DNA of 64,000 nucleotides from Ailurus styani (GCA_002007465.1 LNAC01000850.1:269328-333327), one strand, 5' to 3'. Shown: positions 1-12,065, numbered from the stretch's first letter. Notes: generated by a model not told the origin, from the sequence alone. Numbers and translations are program-made.

Positions 1-1546
1 GGATGGAAATCTAAGAAAAACATATCCCTACTTATTAACAATGCCATCAATTATTTACAAAGGCAGGCAGGCAGTCTGGTCATTGAGCCATATCACATAC
101 AGCTTCATTTCCTAGGTGCTATGTTGACTTACTCCAAAAACAACAGTGAGTAGGGAAAATTTTGCGTACCGCTTATAAAACTTCTAGAAACAAAACTAAA
201 TGGATAATTAAACCTATTACCCACAGAATCTACTTGTTTGAAAATCAAATTATTGAGGAAAAGTGATTTTTTTCTTCCTCCAAAATATGGGGGAAGTATG
301 ACATTTTCTATTGCAGTCCCATCCCTCTACAGAGAGATGCATTATACTAAAGTAACTTCAAAGGCCACACAAAAAGCCCTTTTCTGAAATCTGATACTAA
401 AAACAATCTAATGATCAGATCCATTAAGAAAAAAAATTATTTAGCTCTTGGACTGTCTGGACCTCAACATGCAGCTCATTAAGTGTTGCTAAACAACAGT
501 GCGCACAAGTTCCATGAGGAAAGATTAAAAATAGATAGTTTCTACACTCCATACAACCTGTGTTTGCAGAGACATCATCTATCTGAACATGTAATGGCAA
601 GCACCAGAGAGAATAGAGGGTTCAGTACCACCTAATCCAAACTGCTGTTAAGTGCTTTGATGTATTTCAATTTCAGTGAGAGTATATTTTGAAGTACCTG
701 CAAGATATGCCTACAAACCAGGGTTACTGCTGAGTTTTTGAAAAACCATTTCTGCCAGGATGATCTGAAAGATGTATGGCATTATTAAATATTTTTACAT
801 ATTCATAATTTACATTCTACTTGATTCTAAAAGTATTTGCAATGACCTATAATTTCACATATAGTTTAAAATTTTTTTAACTGTAAAACAAAGCAGATGC
901 ATCAGAATTTCCAGGTTCACATATTTCCTGTGAAAGACAATTAGATGTAATTCTGAGCTCCCTGACAGCCAAAGCAAAAAAAGAAACATGATGAATTAGA
1001 ATACTTATTTAGCTAAAAAACAAAAACAAAACACAAAACAAAACACACACACACACCACTATCCTAGTTTTTCTGGATTAAAGATTTCCCCATGTTAAAA
1101 CAAAAACAACATGTAAGTCCTTGTCTAGAATAACTTCATGGACACTGTAAGAAGTCCAAAACACAAGGATCATTTTTGATATTGCTATAGCTTATGCCAA
1201 TCATTAATAAAATTCCAGGGTATGACATTTAAACTCAAGTATCATCATGGCAATTACTACCACTGACACACTAAGTATACAGCAGGATGAAACTCCAGCC
1301 ATCCCAGTGTCATTAATGCCTGTTCAATTTTAAGGTGATGCCAAAAAAACTTTCTAGTGCCATAACATTTCTGTCAAATTGAACTACTGGAAACAGTAAA
1401 AGTAATGGCGAAGAAAAGGGGAAAGAAGAGAGAGGAATGATGTCTAAATTGTCCTCATTGTCCTTACATGTACAAGGAAACAGAGTAGCATAGTTATCCA
1501 GAGAGATGTCTAATTTGCAAAAATTACACAAAGTGAAAATGATATA
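1..1546 (-). other. ANXA2: ANXA2 intron 2, partial
   Basis: AT-rich sequence downstream of the exon 2 donor, with a short CA run near 1043-1056. No further ANXA2 exon or clear repeat was recognised. Confidence 0.7.
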
Positions 1547-1551
1547 CTTAC

Positions 1552-1610
1552 ATCACCCTCCAAGCTGAGCTTGCAGAGAATTTCATGAACAGTAGACATT
1601 TTGAAGGAAG
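1552..1610 (-). CDS. ANXA2: ANXA2 exon 2, start codon and N-terminal peptide
   Basis: This is the first coding exon of annexin A2, a Ca2+-dependent phospholipid- and actin-binding protein of the cytosol, plasma membrane and endosomes. On the minus strand a CTCCAG acceptor (the AG pairs with 1611-1612) is followed by 11 nt of 5'UTR, the ATG (1597-1599), and 16 codons reading MSTVHEILCKLSLEGD. A GTAAG donor follows at 1547-1551, leaving the frame in phase 0. This peptide is the known annexin A2 N-terminal helix that binds the S100A10 (p11) dimer and carries a conserved cysteine (residue 9 here, counting Met). The annexin repeats lie on exons further left, outside the window. Bases 1-1546 are intron 2, and I see no exon 3 there. 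The identification rests on an exact match to the remembered annexin A2 start. Confidence 0.96.
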
Positions 1611-1830
1611 CTGGAGGAAAAAAGTACAACAAAAAGTATTTATGAAGAGGCTTTCCTTTCCCCTGAAGCACAGCGATTCATTATACTAATCTCTATTTCT
1701 TGGACCATTTCATCTGAGGATATTAAAGTAATTTTGGCAAATAGATGCAATTCCTATCTTATGATTGGGCAAATTAAAGCTGAGAGATGGTTTGCCTTAG
1801 GTTTCAGATGGACTACAGAAGTAGCCAGTC

Positions 1831-2037
1831 GGGACACCTGGGTGACTCAGTAGGTTAAGTGTCTGCCTTTGGCTCAGGTCATGATCCCGGGCTCCTGGGA
1901 TTGATGGAGTCCCACATCAGGCTCCCTGCTTAGCAGGAGTCTGCTCCTCTGCCTTCCCCGCTCATGTCTCTCGTTCTCTCTCTCTCTCTCAAATAAATAA
2001 ATAAAATATTAAGTTAAAAAAAAAGAAAAGAAAAGAA
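1831..2037 (+). mobile_element. CanSINE
   Basis: A tRNA-derived carnivore SINE with the head GGGACACCTGGGTGACTCAG, a CT-rich middle and an AAATAAATAAATAAAAT tail. It is flanked by a perfect 13-bp target-site duplication, GAAGTAGCCAGTC (1818-1830 and 2038-2050). Confidence 0.95.
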
Positions 2038-2056
2038 GAAGTAGCCAGTCTTGGTT

Positions 2057-2253
2057 GGGCACCTGGGTGGCTCAGTGGGTTAAAGCCTCTGCTTTCGGCT
2101 CAGGTCATGATCTCAGGGTCCTGGGATCGAGGCCCACATTGGGCTCTCTGCTTGGCAGGGAGCCTGCTTCCTCCTCTCTCTCTGCCTACCTCTCTGCCTA
2201 CTTGTGATCTCTCTCTCTCTCTCTCTGTGTCAAATAAATAGAAAATAAAATCT

Positions 2254-2298
<45 letters not shown>

Positions 2299-2305
2299 AA
2301 TCTTC
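2057..2305 (+). mobile_element. CanSINE with long TAAA tail
   Basis: Full CanSINE head and CT-rich body, followed by an expanded (TAAA)n tail at about 2256-2298. The right copy of the 9.5 kb block begins within this tail, so the tail is the breakpoint of the duplication. Confidence 0.93.
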
Positions 2306-2387
2306 AAAAACAAAATGCTCCCCAAGGCTCATGCAACTTGTTCGAACAGGACTGAGTCTTCCACTTCTCATAAAAAGTGATAAGCTT

Positions 2388-2596
2388 GGGGCGCCTGGGT
2401 GGCTCAGTAGTTATGCATCTGCCTTTGGCTCAGGTCATGATCCCAGAGTCCTGGGATGGAGCCCCTGTGTAGTCATTGGGCTCCTCGCTCAGCGGGACGC
2501 CCGCTTCTCCCTCTCAGACTCCCCCTGCTTGTGTTCCCTCTCTTACTGTCTCTCTCTCAAATAAATAAATAAATAAAATCTTAAAAAATAAAAAAA
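2388..2596 (+). mobile_element. CanSINE
   Basis: Head GGGCGCCTGGGTGGCTCAG, CT-rich body, and an AAATAAATAAATAAATAAAATC tail with an A-rich end. The duplicate is at about 12155-12363. Confidence 0.93.
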
Positions 2597-3431
2597 GGAA
2601 CAAACTTGTCCAACCAGCCACTGCTTCTGTCTTTTTCACCCGTAATTTACTCTACTGAAAAGGACCTGAAATAAATAGCATTTGCACGCTTGCCCACTCT
2701 TCAATAGAACCTTGATTATTATCCATGATTTTCTTAGCTCACCAATGCTTAGAAGATATGCAACTATTTATGAAAAAGACCACGGACAGATGTTCTGACA
2801 TTAACTCATTCCAGAAAAAACAGATCCCTTGTATTTAAGATTCAAAAGAGCTGAAATGAAGTCATCTCCCATTTAATACACTTAATCGGGCAGTAACATT
2901 GTAGCCTGATGAACTGGCTTTCCAGCTTTGCAATCACACAGTTCTCGGAATTGATACACCAACCTCTGCCAATGAAGAGTGCCCAAGCAGCAGGAAATTT
3001 ATCTTAACTGAGACAAGATAGGTCATTCAGCAGCAGCATCCCCAATAGAAGGAAAATAGAGCAGAGCTGTAACCTGAAACAGTAGTATCGACATCTGAAT
3101 TGTAATAACTCCTGCTTTGGTCTCTTTGCTTAATATTCTTTGATCAAGGAAATTGTGTCCATGCAAATCCAGCTTTCCATTCTCCCAACAGTTTGCTGGT
3201 CTAAATATTTTCATAAAACTGTCTTGGAGGGAGTATTTGACACAGACATTTGCAAACTTATCAGAACACTGTGGGCTAAGCAGATTCCAGGCTCTGTGTC
3301 AGGTGGAGGTGGGGTAATGTAAGAAGATTCGCCTTTATTGGTGCTTAAGGACATATTTCTGCAAGATTTTCATCCTGTACTCTCTCTCCTAGACCACCCC
3401 TCTCTCTTCTTAATGATCACAGAAGAGTTTT

Positions 3432-3632
3432 GTTTTATTTTTTTAATAAAGATGTTATTTATTTATTTGACAGAGAGAGAGACAGCGAGAGAGGGAACAC
3501 TAGCCAAGGGAGGAAAGGGAGAAGCAGGCTCCCTGCTGAGCAGGGAGCCCGATGTGGGGCTCGATCCCAGGACCCTGGGATCATGACCCGAGCTGAAGGC
3601 AGATGCTTAATGACTGAGCCACCCAGGCGCTC
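3432..3632 (-). mobile_element. CanSINE
   Basis: Reverse-oriented CanSINE ending GAGCCACCCAGGCGC. It is flanked by a 15-bp target-site duplication with one mismatch (TCACAGAAGAGTTTT at 3417-3431 and TCACAGAATAGTTTT at 3633-3647). Confidence 0.95.
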
Positions 3633-3771
3633 TCACAGAATAGTTTTAAGCAAAGCAAAAAGAAAATCAAAGCTATTCCAATTACCCCCACTCCCACAGC
3701 TCTCAGATATCCCTACCCCTGAATATGTGCCACAGCTGGGATATAATCCTGAATATAAAAGGTCTTGCTCT

Positions 3772-3995
3772 GGCGCCTGGGTGGCTCAGTGGGTTGGGGC
3801 CTCTGCTTTCGGCTCAGGTCGTGGTCTCGGGGTCCTGGGATCGAGGCCCGCATCGGGCTCTCTGTTCGGCGGGGAGCCTGCTTCCTCCTCTCTCTCTGCT
3901 TCTCTGCCTACTTGTGATCTCTCTCTCTCTCTGTCAAATAAAGAAATAAAAATCTTAAAAAAAAAAATTTTAATAAAAAAAAAAAAATAAAAAAA
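3772..3995 (+). mobile_element. CanSINE
   Basis: Full CanSINE with a long A-rich tail and a perfect 17-bp target-site duplication, ATAAAAGGTCTTGCTCT (3755-3771 and 3996-4012). The perfect duplication suggests a recent insertion. Confidence 0.96.
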
Positions 3996-4012
3996 ATAAA
4001 AGGTCTTGCTCT

Positions 4013-4480
4013 ATAAATAAATTGTGGTACATCCAGACAATGGAATATTATTCAGAACTGAAAAGAAATGAGCCATCAAGCCATGAACATACATGGAAGA
4101 ATCTTAAATGAATATTACTAGTGAAAGAAGTCAGTCTGAAGGGCTACATACTACATACGCAGTATGATTCCAACTATACGACATTCTGGTTAAGGCAAGA
4201 CCATGGAGACAGTAAAAAGAATAGTGGCTGCCAGGAATTAGAGCGAAAGGAGGAAGGGATAAAGAGGTGGAGCAGAGAGGATTTTTAGGGCCATGAAACT
4301 ACTCTGCAAGATACAACAATGGTTGATACATGCCATTATACATTTGTCAAAATCCACAGAATGTACACCACTAAGAGTGAACCCTAATGGGAACTATGAG
4401 TTTGAATGATAGTGATGTGTCCATAAAGGTTCATCGGCTGTAGTAAATATACCACTCTGGTATGGGAGGCCATGCATCTC
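4013..4480 (+). mobile_element. Old L1 3' end fragment
   Basis: The sequence has the typical mammalian L1 3' signature: GGTACATCCAGACAATGGAATATTATTCAG, a later run of the type TTTGTCAAAATCCACAGAATGTACACC, and AGAGTGAACCCTAATG. No reading frame is kept. The subfamily (L1M type) is inferred. The duplicate is at about 13780-14247. Confidence 0.8.
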
Positions 4481-4553
4481 TGTAACTGGACTGTCCAATA
4501 TAGCAGCAACCAGCCACACGTGGTTATCAAGCATTTGGAAGGTGTCCTGTCCA

Positions 4554-4615
4554 GGGGCTCCTGGGTGGCTCAGTGGGTTAAAGCCTCTGCCTTTAGCTCA
4601 GGTCATGATCTTAGG
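4554..4615 (+). mobile_element. CanSINE 5' fragment, 3' truncated
   Basis: Only the first 60 or so bases of a CanSINE (tRNA-like head up to TTAGGGTCCTG) are present. The fragment is flanked by the direct repeat GTCCTGTCCA (4544-4553 and 4616-4625). The body and tail are missing. Confidence 0.8.
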
Positions 4616-4784
4616 GTCCTGTCCAAACTGAGATACGCTGTAAGTGTAAACTACACACTGGATTCTAAAGTCTTAGCATGAGAAGACGAACATAAAATCT
4701 GTTTTTTATATTGATTATATATTGTACTTATGATATGCTAGGTTTATTGGATTAAACAAAATACATTATTTAATTTCATCTATT

Positions 4785-4980
4785 TCTTTTTTTTTTAAGA
4801 TTTTATTTATTTATTTGAAAGAGAGAGAGAGAGAGAGTAAGAGAGAGCATGAGAGGAGAAGGTCAGAGGGAGAGGCAGACTCCCCGTGGAGCTGGGAGCC
4901 CGATGCGGGACTCGATCCCTGCGGGATCATGACCTGAGCTGCAGGCAGTCGCTTAACCAACTGAGCCACCCAGGCACCCC
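4785..4980 (-). mobile_element. CanSINE
   Basis: Reverse-oriented full element beginning T-run AAGATTTTATTTATT and ending GAGCCACCCAGGCACCCC. It is inserted into the inverted-end DNA element. Confidence 0.93.
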
Positions 4981-5887
4981 TCTTTTCCTTTTTTTTTTAA
5001 TGCGGCTACTAGACAATTCACAATCGCACATATAGCTCACATTCTATTTCTGTTGGACAGCGCTGATCTAGAGGATCCCCTAGTGCCATGGTCCAATCCT
5101 AGTCCAAAAATGTTTCCAATAGCCAGGTCATGTGAAAATTAAGTTTGATACTTCTTGTCAGGACAGACAAGTTTGAGTCTGCCTTGATAGAAAGAGCAAG
5201 AAATCTCCTACTTGGACCAAGAAACATTCCACAGGGTCTCATCAGTATCCATCAGCCTGAGAATCACCAAAGTGGAGATGAATTCCCTAGGATACTAACC
5301 ACCCAGTCCTGACCTTGCCCATCAGCCCTAACCCTTGTCAGAACTGCAGAAGGGCTGCAGTAAAGGGTAAACCGTTGTCATCTGCCTTACAGAATTCTAG
5401 TCCCCACTGTAAACAGCTAAGAAATAAAAATGCCAAAACAAAAGCAAAACCCCAAAGAGAGGATCAGTAAGTCAGACGTGCAAACAGAATTGTTTCTGCT
5501 CACAAAGAAATGTGGATTAAAAGTCCACTTCGTTCTTAAATCAGGTGCCTCATGCGGGTTCTGCTGTTTAGGGAATCTCGACCACAGAGGCACAGTAAGT
5601 TTTTATTGTATAGTTCTTTCAAGCTGCCTTTCCAGCCCTGAGCACTGGCTTTGGAGACAGCTGCCTAAGCTTGTCTCATACGAGACCCTCGTTACTGTAC
5701 AAGCCAAAGACAATCTGATATACACTCTCCATTCCTGTTAATTCTTCTCCCACAGCCACAACACACTGAGGAGAGACAGAAAATAGGGGTTTTTAAAGGC
5801 CTCGCAAATCTTTCTTTCCGTTTTATCATCCACAGTTGTGCTTTTCTTTTCATCACATCAATCCCACATGCTACTATCAATTAAATT

Positions 5888-6440
5888 CCTACATATCATC
5901 TTGTCAAATGGTTCAAAACCCATCCTTCAATAGCCTTCTCTTATTCCAGCTCAGGCCAGCCCTCAAAGACTGGCACAGAAACCCAGCCTCAGTGCCTTCT
6001 ATCTAATCCCCCAGCAAAAGTGGCCTGAGCCCCATAGTTACTTGCTTCTCCCCAAATGCTGTATTCCTTTCATCCACAGTGCCCTGATCCCCGCTTCCTC
6101 CCCCATCTCCTTACCTTCACCTCTCCTCCTAGTTATGGAGACTATGCCCATTCCTGAAGTCACCACTACTCTGACCTCTGCTCATGGGGTCGTTATAGCT
6201 GCCATCCCACATGCTCTCTCCCACCTTCCAATGCCAAAAGCACTTTCTGTTGCTACCAGGCTTCTTTGTGGAGCACACTGTACTAAGTTCCCACATGTAC
6301 CAAGTATTCAAATGGCAAATGTCTAAGTATCATTCAAAGCAGCAGGAGTATATTTTACCTCACCTCCCTCACAGCATCCTGGTCCCCCACAAATTTAAGA
6401 GGGCCTTTGCACACTCCAGGTGCTAAGTAAATTTTTAGAA
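5888..6440 (+). mobile_element. Possible L2 LINE 3' remnant
   Basis: CT-rich, TCC-rich sequence with phrases typical of the L2 3' end (CCTTTGCACACTCCAGGTGCTAAG). Divergence is high and the call is tentative. The open frames here (6042-6326, 6211-6426) are not genes. Confidence 0.35.
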
Positions 6441-7911
6441 ACAAATTGGTATTTGGCATAGTAAACATTTATGTTTGTATTATTTATAAGCATTCTGCAG
6501 GAAAAGCAAAAATGTCATAATAACCACAAAAGAATCTCCATGAAGCTTGCTTAACTCTGTGCAAGTTCTTTGGTATCCAATAAATATTTCCTATTTCATG
6601 CAAGCTTAATGGCAAACACATTTTTCACCTTACAAACAGAATTCGGGCCTGTTTCTTCATTACATCCGATCCCCTGGCAATGCAGTCATTTTGTGGAGGA
6701 CTCGGTTAGTCTCTAGAAGAAACAGTCGGCTTTGCCACTCATAACTTTAGTTAAAACATTAGCTTAACATAATACGTTTGATTAATGAGAACAAGTCAGT
6801 GCAGTGCTACCCTTGAAAGCATGAAAAGAAAGTCTTGGTAGGGCTACAGTTACAAACACTGGTAACCTTCAAATAATCAATCAACAAACCCCTGACAAGC
6901 ACACACTCTTGGCCCACAGACTCACACAAAATGGTGAAATGCAGACTCCACCCCCACAGGACTTTCCAGCTCTCTCCTCATCTTGCCCCAATGCGACACC
7001 TGAGGCGATAGCCCAGGTTACTCAGCTACTGAGAATCCAGGCAAGGCCAGAATCTGGGTTGTCTGACTCTCGGGTCTTCACCCTGGCAGCTTTACCACAA
7101 TGGCTCTCCTTTCTAAAGATGAAGAGTCAGAGAGAAAGATAAAAGTAATATGAGTGAGATCAGCTGAGAGATTAACGGTGAGGTACCGACAGATTTGAGA
7201 AGGGTAATTACCTTGGAAAGTTCCAGCCAGACAAACATGGGGGAAAGACTGGGGAGAAACAATGAGGAAAATGTCTGTCCCTGGGTAGTGGGAGAACCAA
7301 GAGGACAAGTTTAAAACAAACCGTGTCTACTGCAGTGCCTTGGGGGAGGCCTAAAATATTGGTTTCTGAATGGTGCAAATTTAAGTGTGGCTATGGAAAT
7401 ATGGGAGAGCCGCAAAGCCAAAGTTCCCCAATGCTCATATAATCTGTTCACCACATTTGCTCTGAAGGCTAAATTTTCTTACTAAACGCAGGAGCTTTGC
7501 CTTAGTTTACCTAGTGCTTTGAGAATAAAATAAAGTCTATGAGCCACATGACAATGTGACACTCCACACTCCAGTGTGAGCAGTCACACTCCCACTGACT
7601 CCTCATCACTATGTAAAATTCTTAAAGTGTGTTAAAAGCAGAACAACCACTCCTTTCCTGGCAGACTTCTCACAGAATGTGAAAACAGCAGTCTGCATCA
7701 ACCTTTCCAGCATTCGACCTCAACCAGATCTCCAACTGGTTTCAACTTGTAAAAAGGAAGGAGAAAAAGTCAGCAAATTCAATCTGTTGATGAGTAGTAT
7801 CTGCACACACCAGTACCTTCCATTCCCAAGGAAGCTCTGGCTGACTAGACAAGATCATTAAAACAGCACTTCATTGGGTATTTTCTTTTTTTCTTTAAGA
7901 AAATAACTAGA

Positions 7912-8045
7912 GGGACGCCTGGGTGGCTCAGCCAGATAAGCAGCTGCCTTCTGCTCAGGTCCTGATCCTGGGGTCTTGCGATCAAGCCCCACATCTGGCT
8001 CCCAGCTCAGCGGGGAGAGTGCTTCCCCTATCTCTCTTAAAAAAT
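7912..8045 (+). mobile_element. CanSINE, shortened
   Basis: A clear CanSINE head with a short body, ending abruptly at CTATCTCTCTTAAAAAATAAG. A second CanSINE inserted directly behind it. Confidence 0.88.
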
Positions 8046-8055
8046 AAGTAAATCC

Positions 8056-8255
8056 TCGGGGGCCTGGGTGGCTCAGTGGGTTACAGCCTCTGCCTTCGGC
8101 TCAGGTCATGATCTCAGGGTCCTGGGATCAAGGTCCGAATCGGGCTCCCTGCTCAGCAGGGAGCCTGCTTCCTTCTCTCTGCCTGCCTCTCTGCCTACTT
8201 GTGATCTCTCTCTCTGTGTCAAATAAATAAATAAAATCTTTCAAGAAAACAAAAA
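8056..8255 (+). mobile_element. CanSINE
   Basis: Full-length element flanked by the 10-bp target-site duplication AAGTAAATCC (8046-8055 and 8256-8265). It landed in the tail of the preceding CanSINE. Confidence 0.94.
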
Positions 8256-8604
8256 AAGTAAATCCAGAAAGGAAAAGGAAGAAAGAAAAAGAAAAGAACT
8301 AGAGAGGTACAGAGAGACTTAGTGAAAGAGCCACACCCACTTCAAACTGGTTTGAAAGAATTTCACCACTGGGATGAGAATGAACTCACTCATTCCTGGC
8401 AGCCACCAACCAGCCCCCCACCCCGCCTGGCCACCCCAGCCAGGAAGGGAACAGTTTTTTCCTCTGGCCTTGAAAATATTAATGAATGAAGACTGTTAGC
8501 CGCCTAACTGGAAATGCCCTTGTAGTGCAAAGCTAGACATTAATGAAATCTTTGGAGCTGTTGAAAAACAATCATTTACACTTAACATAAGAACTGTCTT
8601 AAAG

Positions 8605-8715
8605 TGGGCGCCTGGGTGGCTCAATGGGTTAAAGCCTCTGCCTTCGGCTCAGGTCATGATCTCAGGGTCCAGGGATCGAGGCCTGCATCAGGCTCCCTGC
8701 TCAGCGGGGAGCCTG

Positions 8716-8750
<35 letters not shown>

Positions 8751-8821
8751 GCTTCTCTGCCTACTACTTGTGATCTGATCTCTCTGTCTGTCAAATAAAT
8801 AAGTAAAATCTTTAAAAAAAA
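8605..8821 (+). mobile_element. CanSINE with expanded CT run
   Basis: Full-length element with a CT microsatellite near 8717-8746. It is flanked by the perfect 13-bp duplication AACTGTCTTAAAG (8592-8604 and 8822-8834). Confidence 0.95.
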
Positions 8822-9903
8822 AACTGTCTTAAAGATACTTAAGGGTTTGTTCTTTTTTTTTAAACGCTACCTATTTTTTTTTATTTTACTGTTTCACTTC
8901 AAACATGCGGTAGTAAAAATAGTACAAAGGAAACGGATTTAACTTCTCCCCGAAAAAGTAAAACAAAATTTGCAAGAAAGAGTTGAAACAAAGCAAACCC
9001 AAAAGTCAACACTTTGCAAACAGCAAAAACAAGTTCTATTGAAATGAATTAAGAACCAGCTCCAGAAAACCCAAATATTAGTTCACACAAACAACGTGTT
9101 GCAACGGGCTGGTCTGCACAGCCAAATCTGAAATCTGAGCACAATCCTGCAGTTTCATGGACACACCCACTTTACAGTTTAAATGTGGTGTTGATGTGTT
9201 ACCACAAAACACAGCCCTAGCAACCATGATGAATCAATCAGGAACTGGATGATACAAACGAGGGTTTTTAAAGTGAAAATGTGTGGGGGTGGTAGCGTGG
9301 AGGGATGGGTTTCCCCACCAAAACCTCCCCTGTGCAGAATTCCTGGTCTATAGGACCAGACTAGAATTTTAAACCAAAAGGGGGGGAAAATTCCATGAGT
9401 GGGGTTGGGAGTGGAATTCATATTATCCTATCTATTCCTTACCCCCCAAAGTCTTTTTTATTCAACAGAACATTCCTGAAAACACATCCTTTTCTCCTTT
9501 TCTCCTGGGCTTTATGGTCTTGATCAATGCCTGAGTCACAGGGCCAAGTCATCCTGCAGAAAGCCTGGAATTGTGCCCAGTGGCCTTGATCAAACTGATC
9601 AGGACGGACACAACAGCACTTGCTCTGGCTTGTCCCTTTGCTACCTGATCTGAATCAATATGTGTTTGTTTGCTCCCTACAGACCTACGTAGCAACCTCT
9701 TGTTCTCACAGGTTCTCCGTCAGTCCCTGGTCATGGGTTTGGAGTGGGTGGAAAGAGATTGGCAGGAAGAATGAAGTCAGTTGGCATGGGACACTTTCAG
9801 GGTTGGGAAATCAAGGCCTTTGAGCTACAGCGCAATGTCAATGTTTTATGACCCACTTACTGTGTTTCTAATGGAGACCTGGTGTCTACAGAAAAAGCCT
9901 AAA

Positions 9904-10110
9904 TGGAGCTCTTGGGTGGCTGAGTCGGTTAAGCAACTGCCTTTGGCCAGGTCATGATCCCAGGGTCCTGGGATGGAGCCCCCGCATCAGGCTCCCTGCT
10001 CAGCAGAGAGCCTGCTTCTCCTTCTCCTCCCTGCTCGGGCTCGTGCTCTATCTCTGTCTCTCTTTCTCTCAAATAAATAATCTTTTTAAAAAAAGAAGAA
10101 GAAGAAGAAA
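9904..10110 (+). mobile_element. CanSINE
   Basis: An older-looking copy with a GAA-rich tail, flanked by the perfect 14-bp duplication AGAAAAAGCCTAAA (9890-9903 and 10111-10124). Confidence 0.94.
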
Positions 10111-10153
10111 AGAAAAAGCCTAAACCCAGCCTTCAAGATCTCCCACACTTTGG

Positions 10154-10356
10154 GAGTGCCTGGGTGGCTTCAGTCGATTGTCTGCCTTAGGCTCAGGTCA
10201 TGATCCCAGGGTCCTAGGACCGAGTTCTGTGACGGGCTCCCAGCTCTTCCGGGAGCCTGCTTCTCCCTCTCCCTCTGACTCTGCCTGCTGTTCTGCCTAC
10301 TTGTGTTTTCTATCTGTCAAATAAATAAATAAATAAAATCTTAAAAAAAAAAAAAA
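10154..10356 (+). mobile_element. CanSINE
   Basis: Full-length copy flanked by the perfect 14-bp duplication CTCCCACACTTTGG (10140-10153 and 10357-10370). It lies 43 bp from the previous CanSINE, in the same orientation. Confidence 0.94.
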
Positions 10357-10411
10357 CTCCCACACTTTGGACTTCACCTACATTTCCACAAACATTGCCT
10401 ACATAGCACTC

Positions 10412-10447
10412 CCCGTGCACACGCGTGTGCACACACACACACACACT
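10412..10447. repeat. Alternating purine-pyrimidine / CA microsatellite
   Basis: A run of alternating CG/CA/TG steps (CGTGCACACGCGTGTGCACACA...) continues as a CA microsatellite. It has the same length in the duplicate at 20179-20214. Confidence 0.8.
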
Positions 10448-10838
10448 GCAGTGACACCGGGGTGGTAATTCCTCTCTAAATACACTCAGCATAGTTCTAC
10501 CACCTCTAGGCCCAGGTTCTCTGGGAATACACAATCTTAAGGAGCTGACACCCTCATGAGACTTCAGGATACAAAAAATACCGTACTTTTTCTACCGCAC
10601 CTCTCCCTGCTCTGTGCTTATGTCTCAGTGTGAAATATCAAAATGTGAAATATCAAAAATGAGTATATAAAGATGGTCTTCCATTTTATCTTCCCATAGG
10701 GTTTCTGTCCATCCACTTCTGTTGCCTTATAGGTCTGAGTGCAGTGCCTACCAAACAGTACGTGTTCAGCTGCATTTATGGATGGTTTATACATATGGGC
10801 TCTTTCTATATCATTATGGCTTCTTTTTTCAATGCATT

Positions 10839-11036
10839 CTTTTTTTTAAGATTTTATTTATTTATCGAAAGAGAGAGAGATTACAAATAGGCAGAGAGGC
10901 GGGCAGAGAGAGAGAGAGGAGGAAGCAGGCTCCCTGCTCAGCAGGGAGCGCGATGAGGGGCTCAATCCCAGGACCCTGAGATCATGACCTGAGCCAAAGG
11001 CAGAGGCTTTAACCCACTGAGCCACCCAGGTGCCCC
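10839..11036 (-). mobile_element. CanSINE
   Basis: Reverse-oriented copy flanked by the perfect 13-bp duplication TTTTCAATGCATT (10826-10838 and 11037-11049). Confidence 0.95.
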
Positions 11037-11855
11037 TTTTCAATGCATTTTTGCTCCATTTTCTTTCTCTCCCTCAGAATGAACATCCTAAATGCAGTTC
11101 CAGTTCCATACATTCTGAGCTGGATGCTTAAGCTGCCAGCTTCCTTACAAATCTTCACAAAGCCTGGCAGGTCACTTCACGGGCAGCCTCTTCCTCATTG
11201 TGAAAGAGAGCCCACTCCCACGCCAGCACCCCACCTCTGTACTTCCAGGGCCACCCGGGTCCTAGCTCTGTCCCCTGGACAACGTGCAAATGTAACCTAC
11301 ATCTCCTAGAGCACTTGCAATGCAAGAAGGAGCAGAAAGGAGGAAGAACTTGCAAGTGGCCTTGGGACTCCGATTTCCTCTGAGCAATGAGTGTGTACAC
11401 TGGGTGTGGCAGAGAGACAAAGAGCAAGGATTCCAGATCACAGCCACTCCCCTGATTCAGAACTATCCACAGCAAACCTGGGATTAGAACTCAGACTACT
11501 TGGATGTACTGACTTCTCTCTGACAAGACTAAGCAAGATGTCTTCAAGCTTCAGGGTGTACCCTAAAAGGGAGATTCAGAGCTAATCTCAGTTTGGAACC
11601 ACCCAAAACAAGCCTGGACATCTCCTGACCCCTACTCCTGACCTGCTTCCCAGCAAAGTAGACGGAGACTGCCTCTGGCAACAAAAGGAAAAAAGCATGC
11701 CAGTGAAGGGGTGGAAAGAATTTTTTAAAAGAACTGGAATTTCCTGATGTAGGCTTTAACTAAAATGGGGCGTGGCACCAGGGAAAATGAGGGAGGTGAA
11801 TTCCCATGTGCAAAAAAAAAAAAAAAAAAAAAGGAGCATTCCTTTTTTTTTTAAT

Positions 11856-12022
11856 NNNNNNNNNNNNNNNNNNNNNNNNNNNNNNNNNNNNNNNNNNNNN
11901 NNNNNNNNNNNNNNNNNNNNNNNNNNNNNNNNNNNNNNNNNNNNNNNNNNNNNNNNNNNNNNNNNNNNNNNNNNNNNNNNNNNNNNNNNNNNNNNNNNNN
12001 NNNNNNNNNNNNNNNNNNNNNN
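11856..12022. other. Assembly gap (167 N)
   Basis: A run of 167 undetermined bases sits exactly between the two copies of the 9.5 kb block. Open frames reported through it are artefacts. Confidence 0.99.
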
Positions 12023-12026
12023 CAAA

Positions 12027-12065
<39 letters not shown>

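Larger units (their letters stand above)
4490..5065. mobile_element. Ancient DNA-type element with inverted ends, holding two CanSINEs
   Basis: The left end CTGTCCAATATAGCAGC and the right end TGTTGGACAG are inverted repeats of each other at about 10 bp. The interior follows a common mammalian dispersed sequence (CCACACGTGG...GCTGTAAGTG...AATGCGGCTACTAGACAATTC). It is split by a 62-bp CanSINE fragment and a reverse CanSINE. I cannot name the family with certainty. The duplicate is at about 14257-14832. Confidence 0.55.
2257..11855. repeat. Large duplicated block, copy 1 (left of the N gap)
   Basis: The sequence from about 2257 to 11833 recurs at 12024-21597 with a constant offset of 9,767 bp. 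All open frames in the block reappear with identical translations, and simple repeats such as the CT run near 8720 and the CA run near 10430 have the same length. The copy ends in 21 A's (19 in copy 2), GGAGCATTCC, then a T-run and AAT, and runs into the Ns. Near-complete identity over 9.5 kb, including microsatellites, points to an assembly overlap left unmerged rather than an old duplication. Confidence 0.95.

Noticed and set aside
3430..3990. 186-codon frame (and its copy at 13197-13757)
   Set aside because: It runs through two CanSINEs (minus then plus), and the translation is typical CanSINE (WVAQWV..SAFGSG), not a gene.
8605..8680. tRNA gene
   Set aside because: The CanSINE heads keep tRNA-like A and B boxes, but they are SINE copies with CT-rich bodies and tails, without a cloverleaf or tRNA 3' end.
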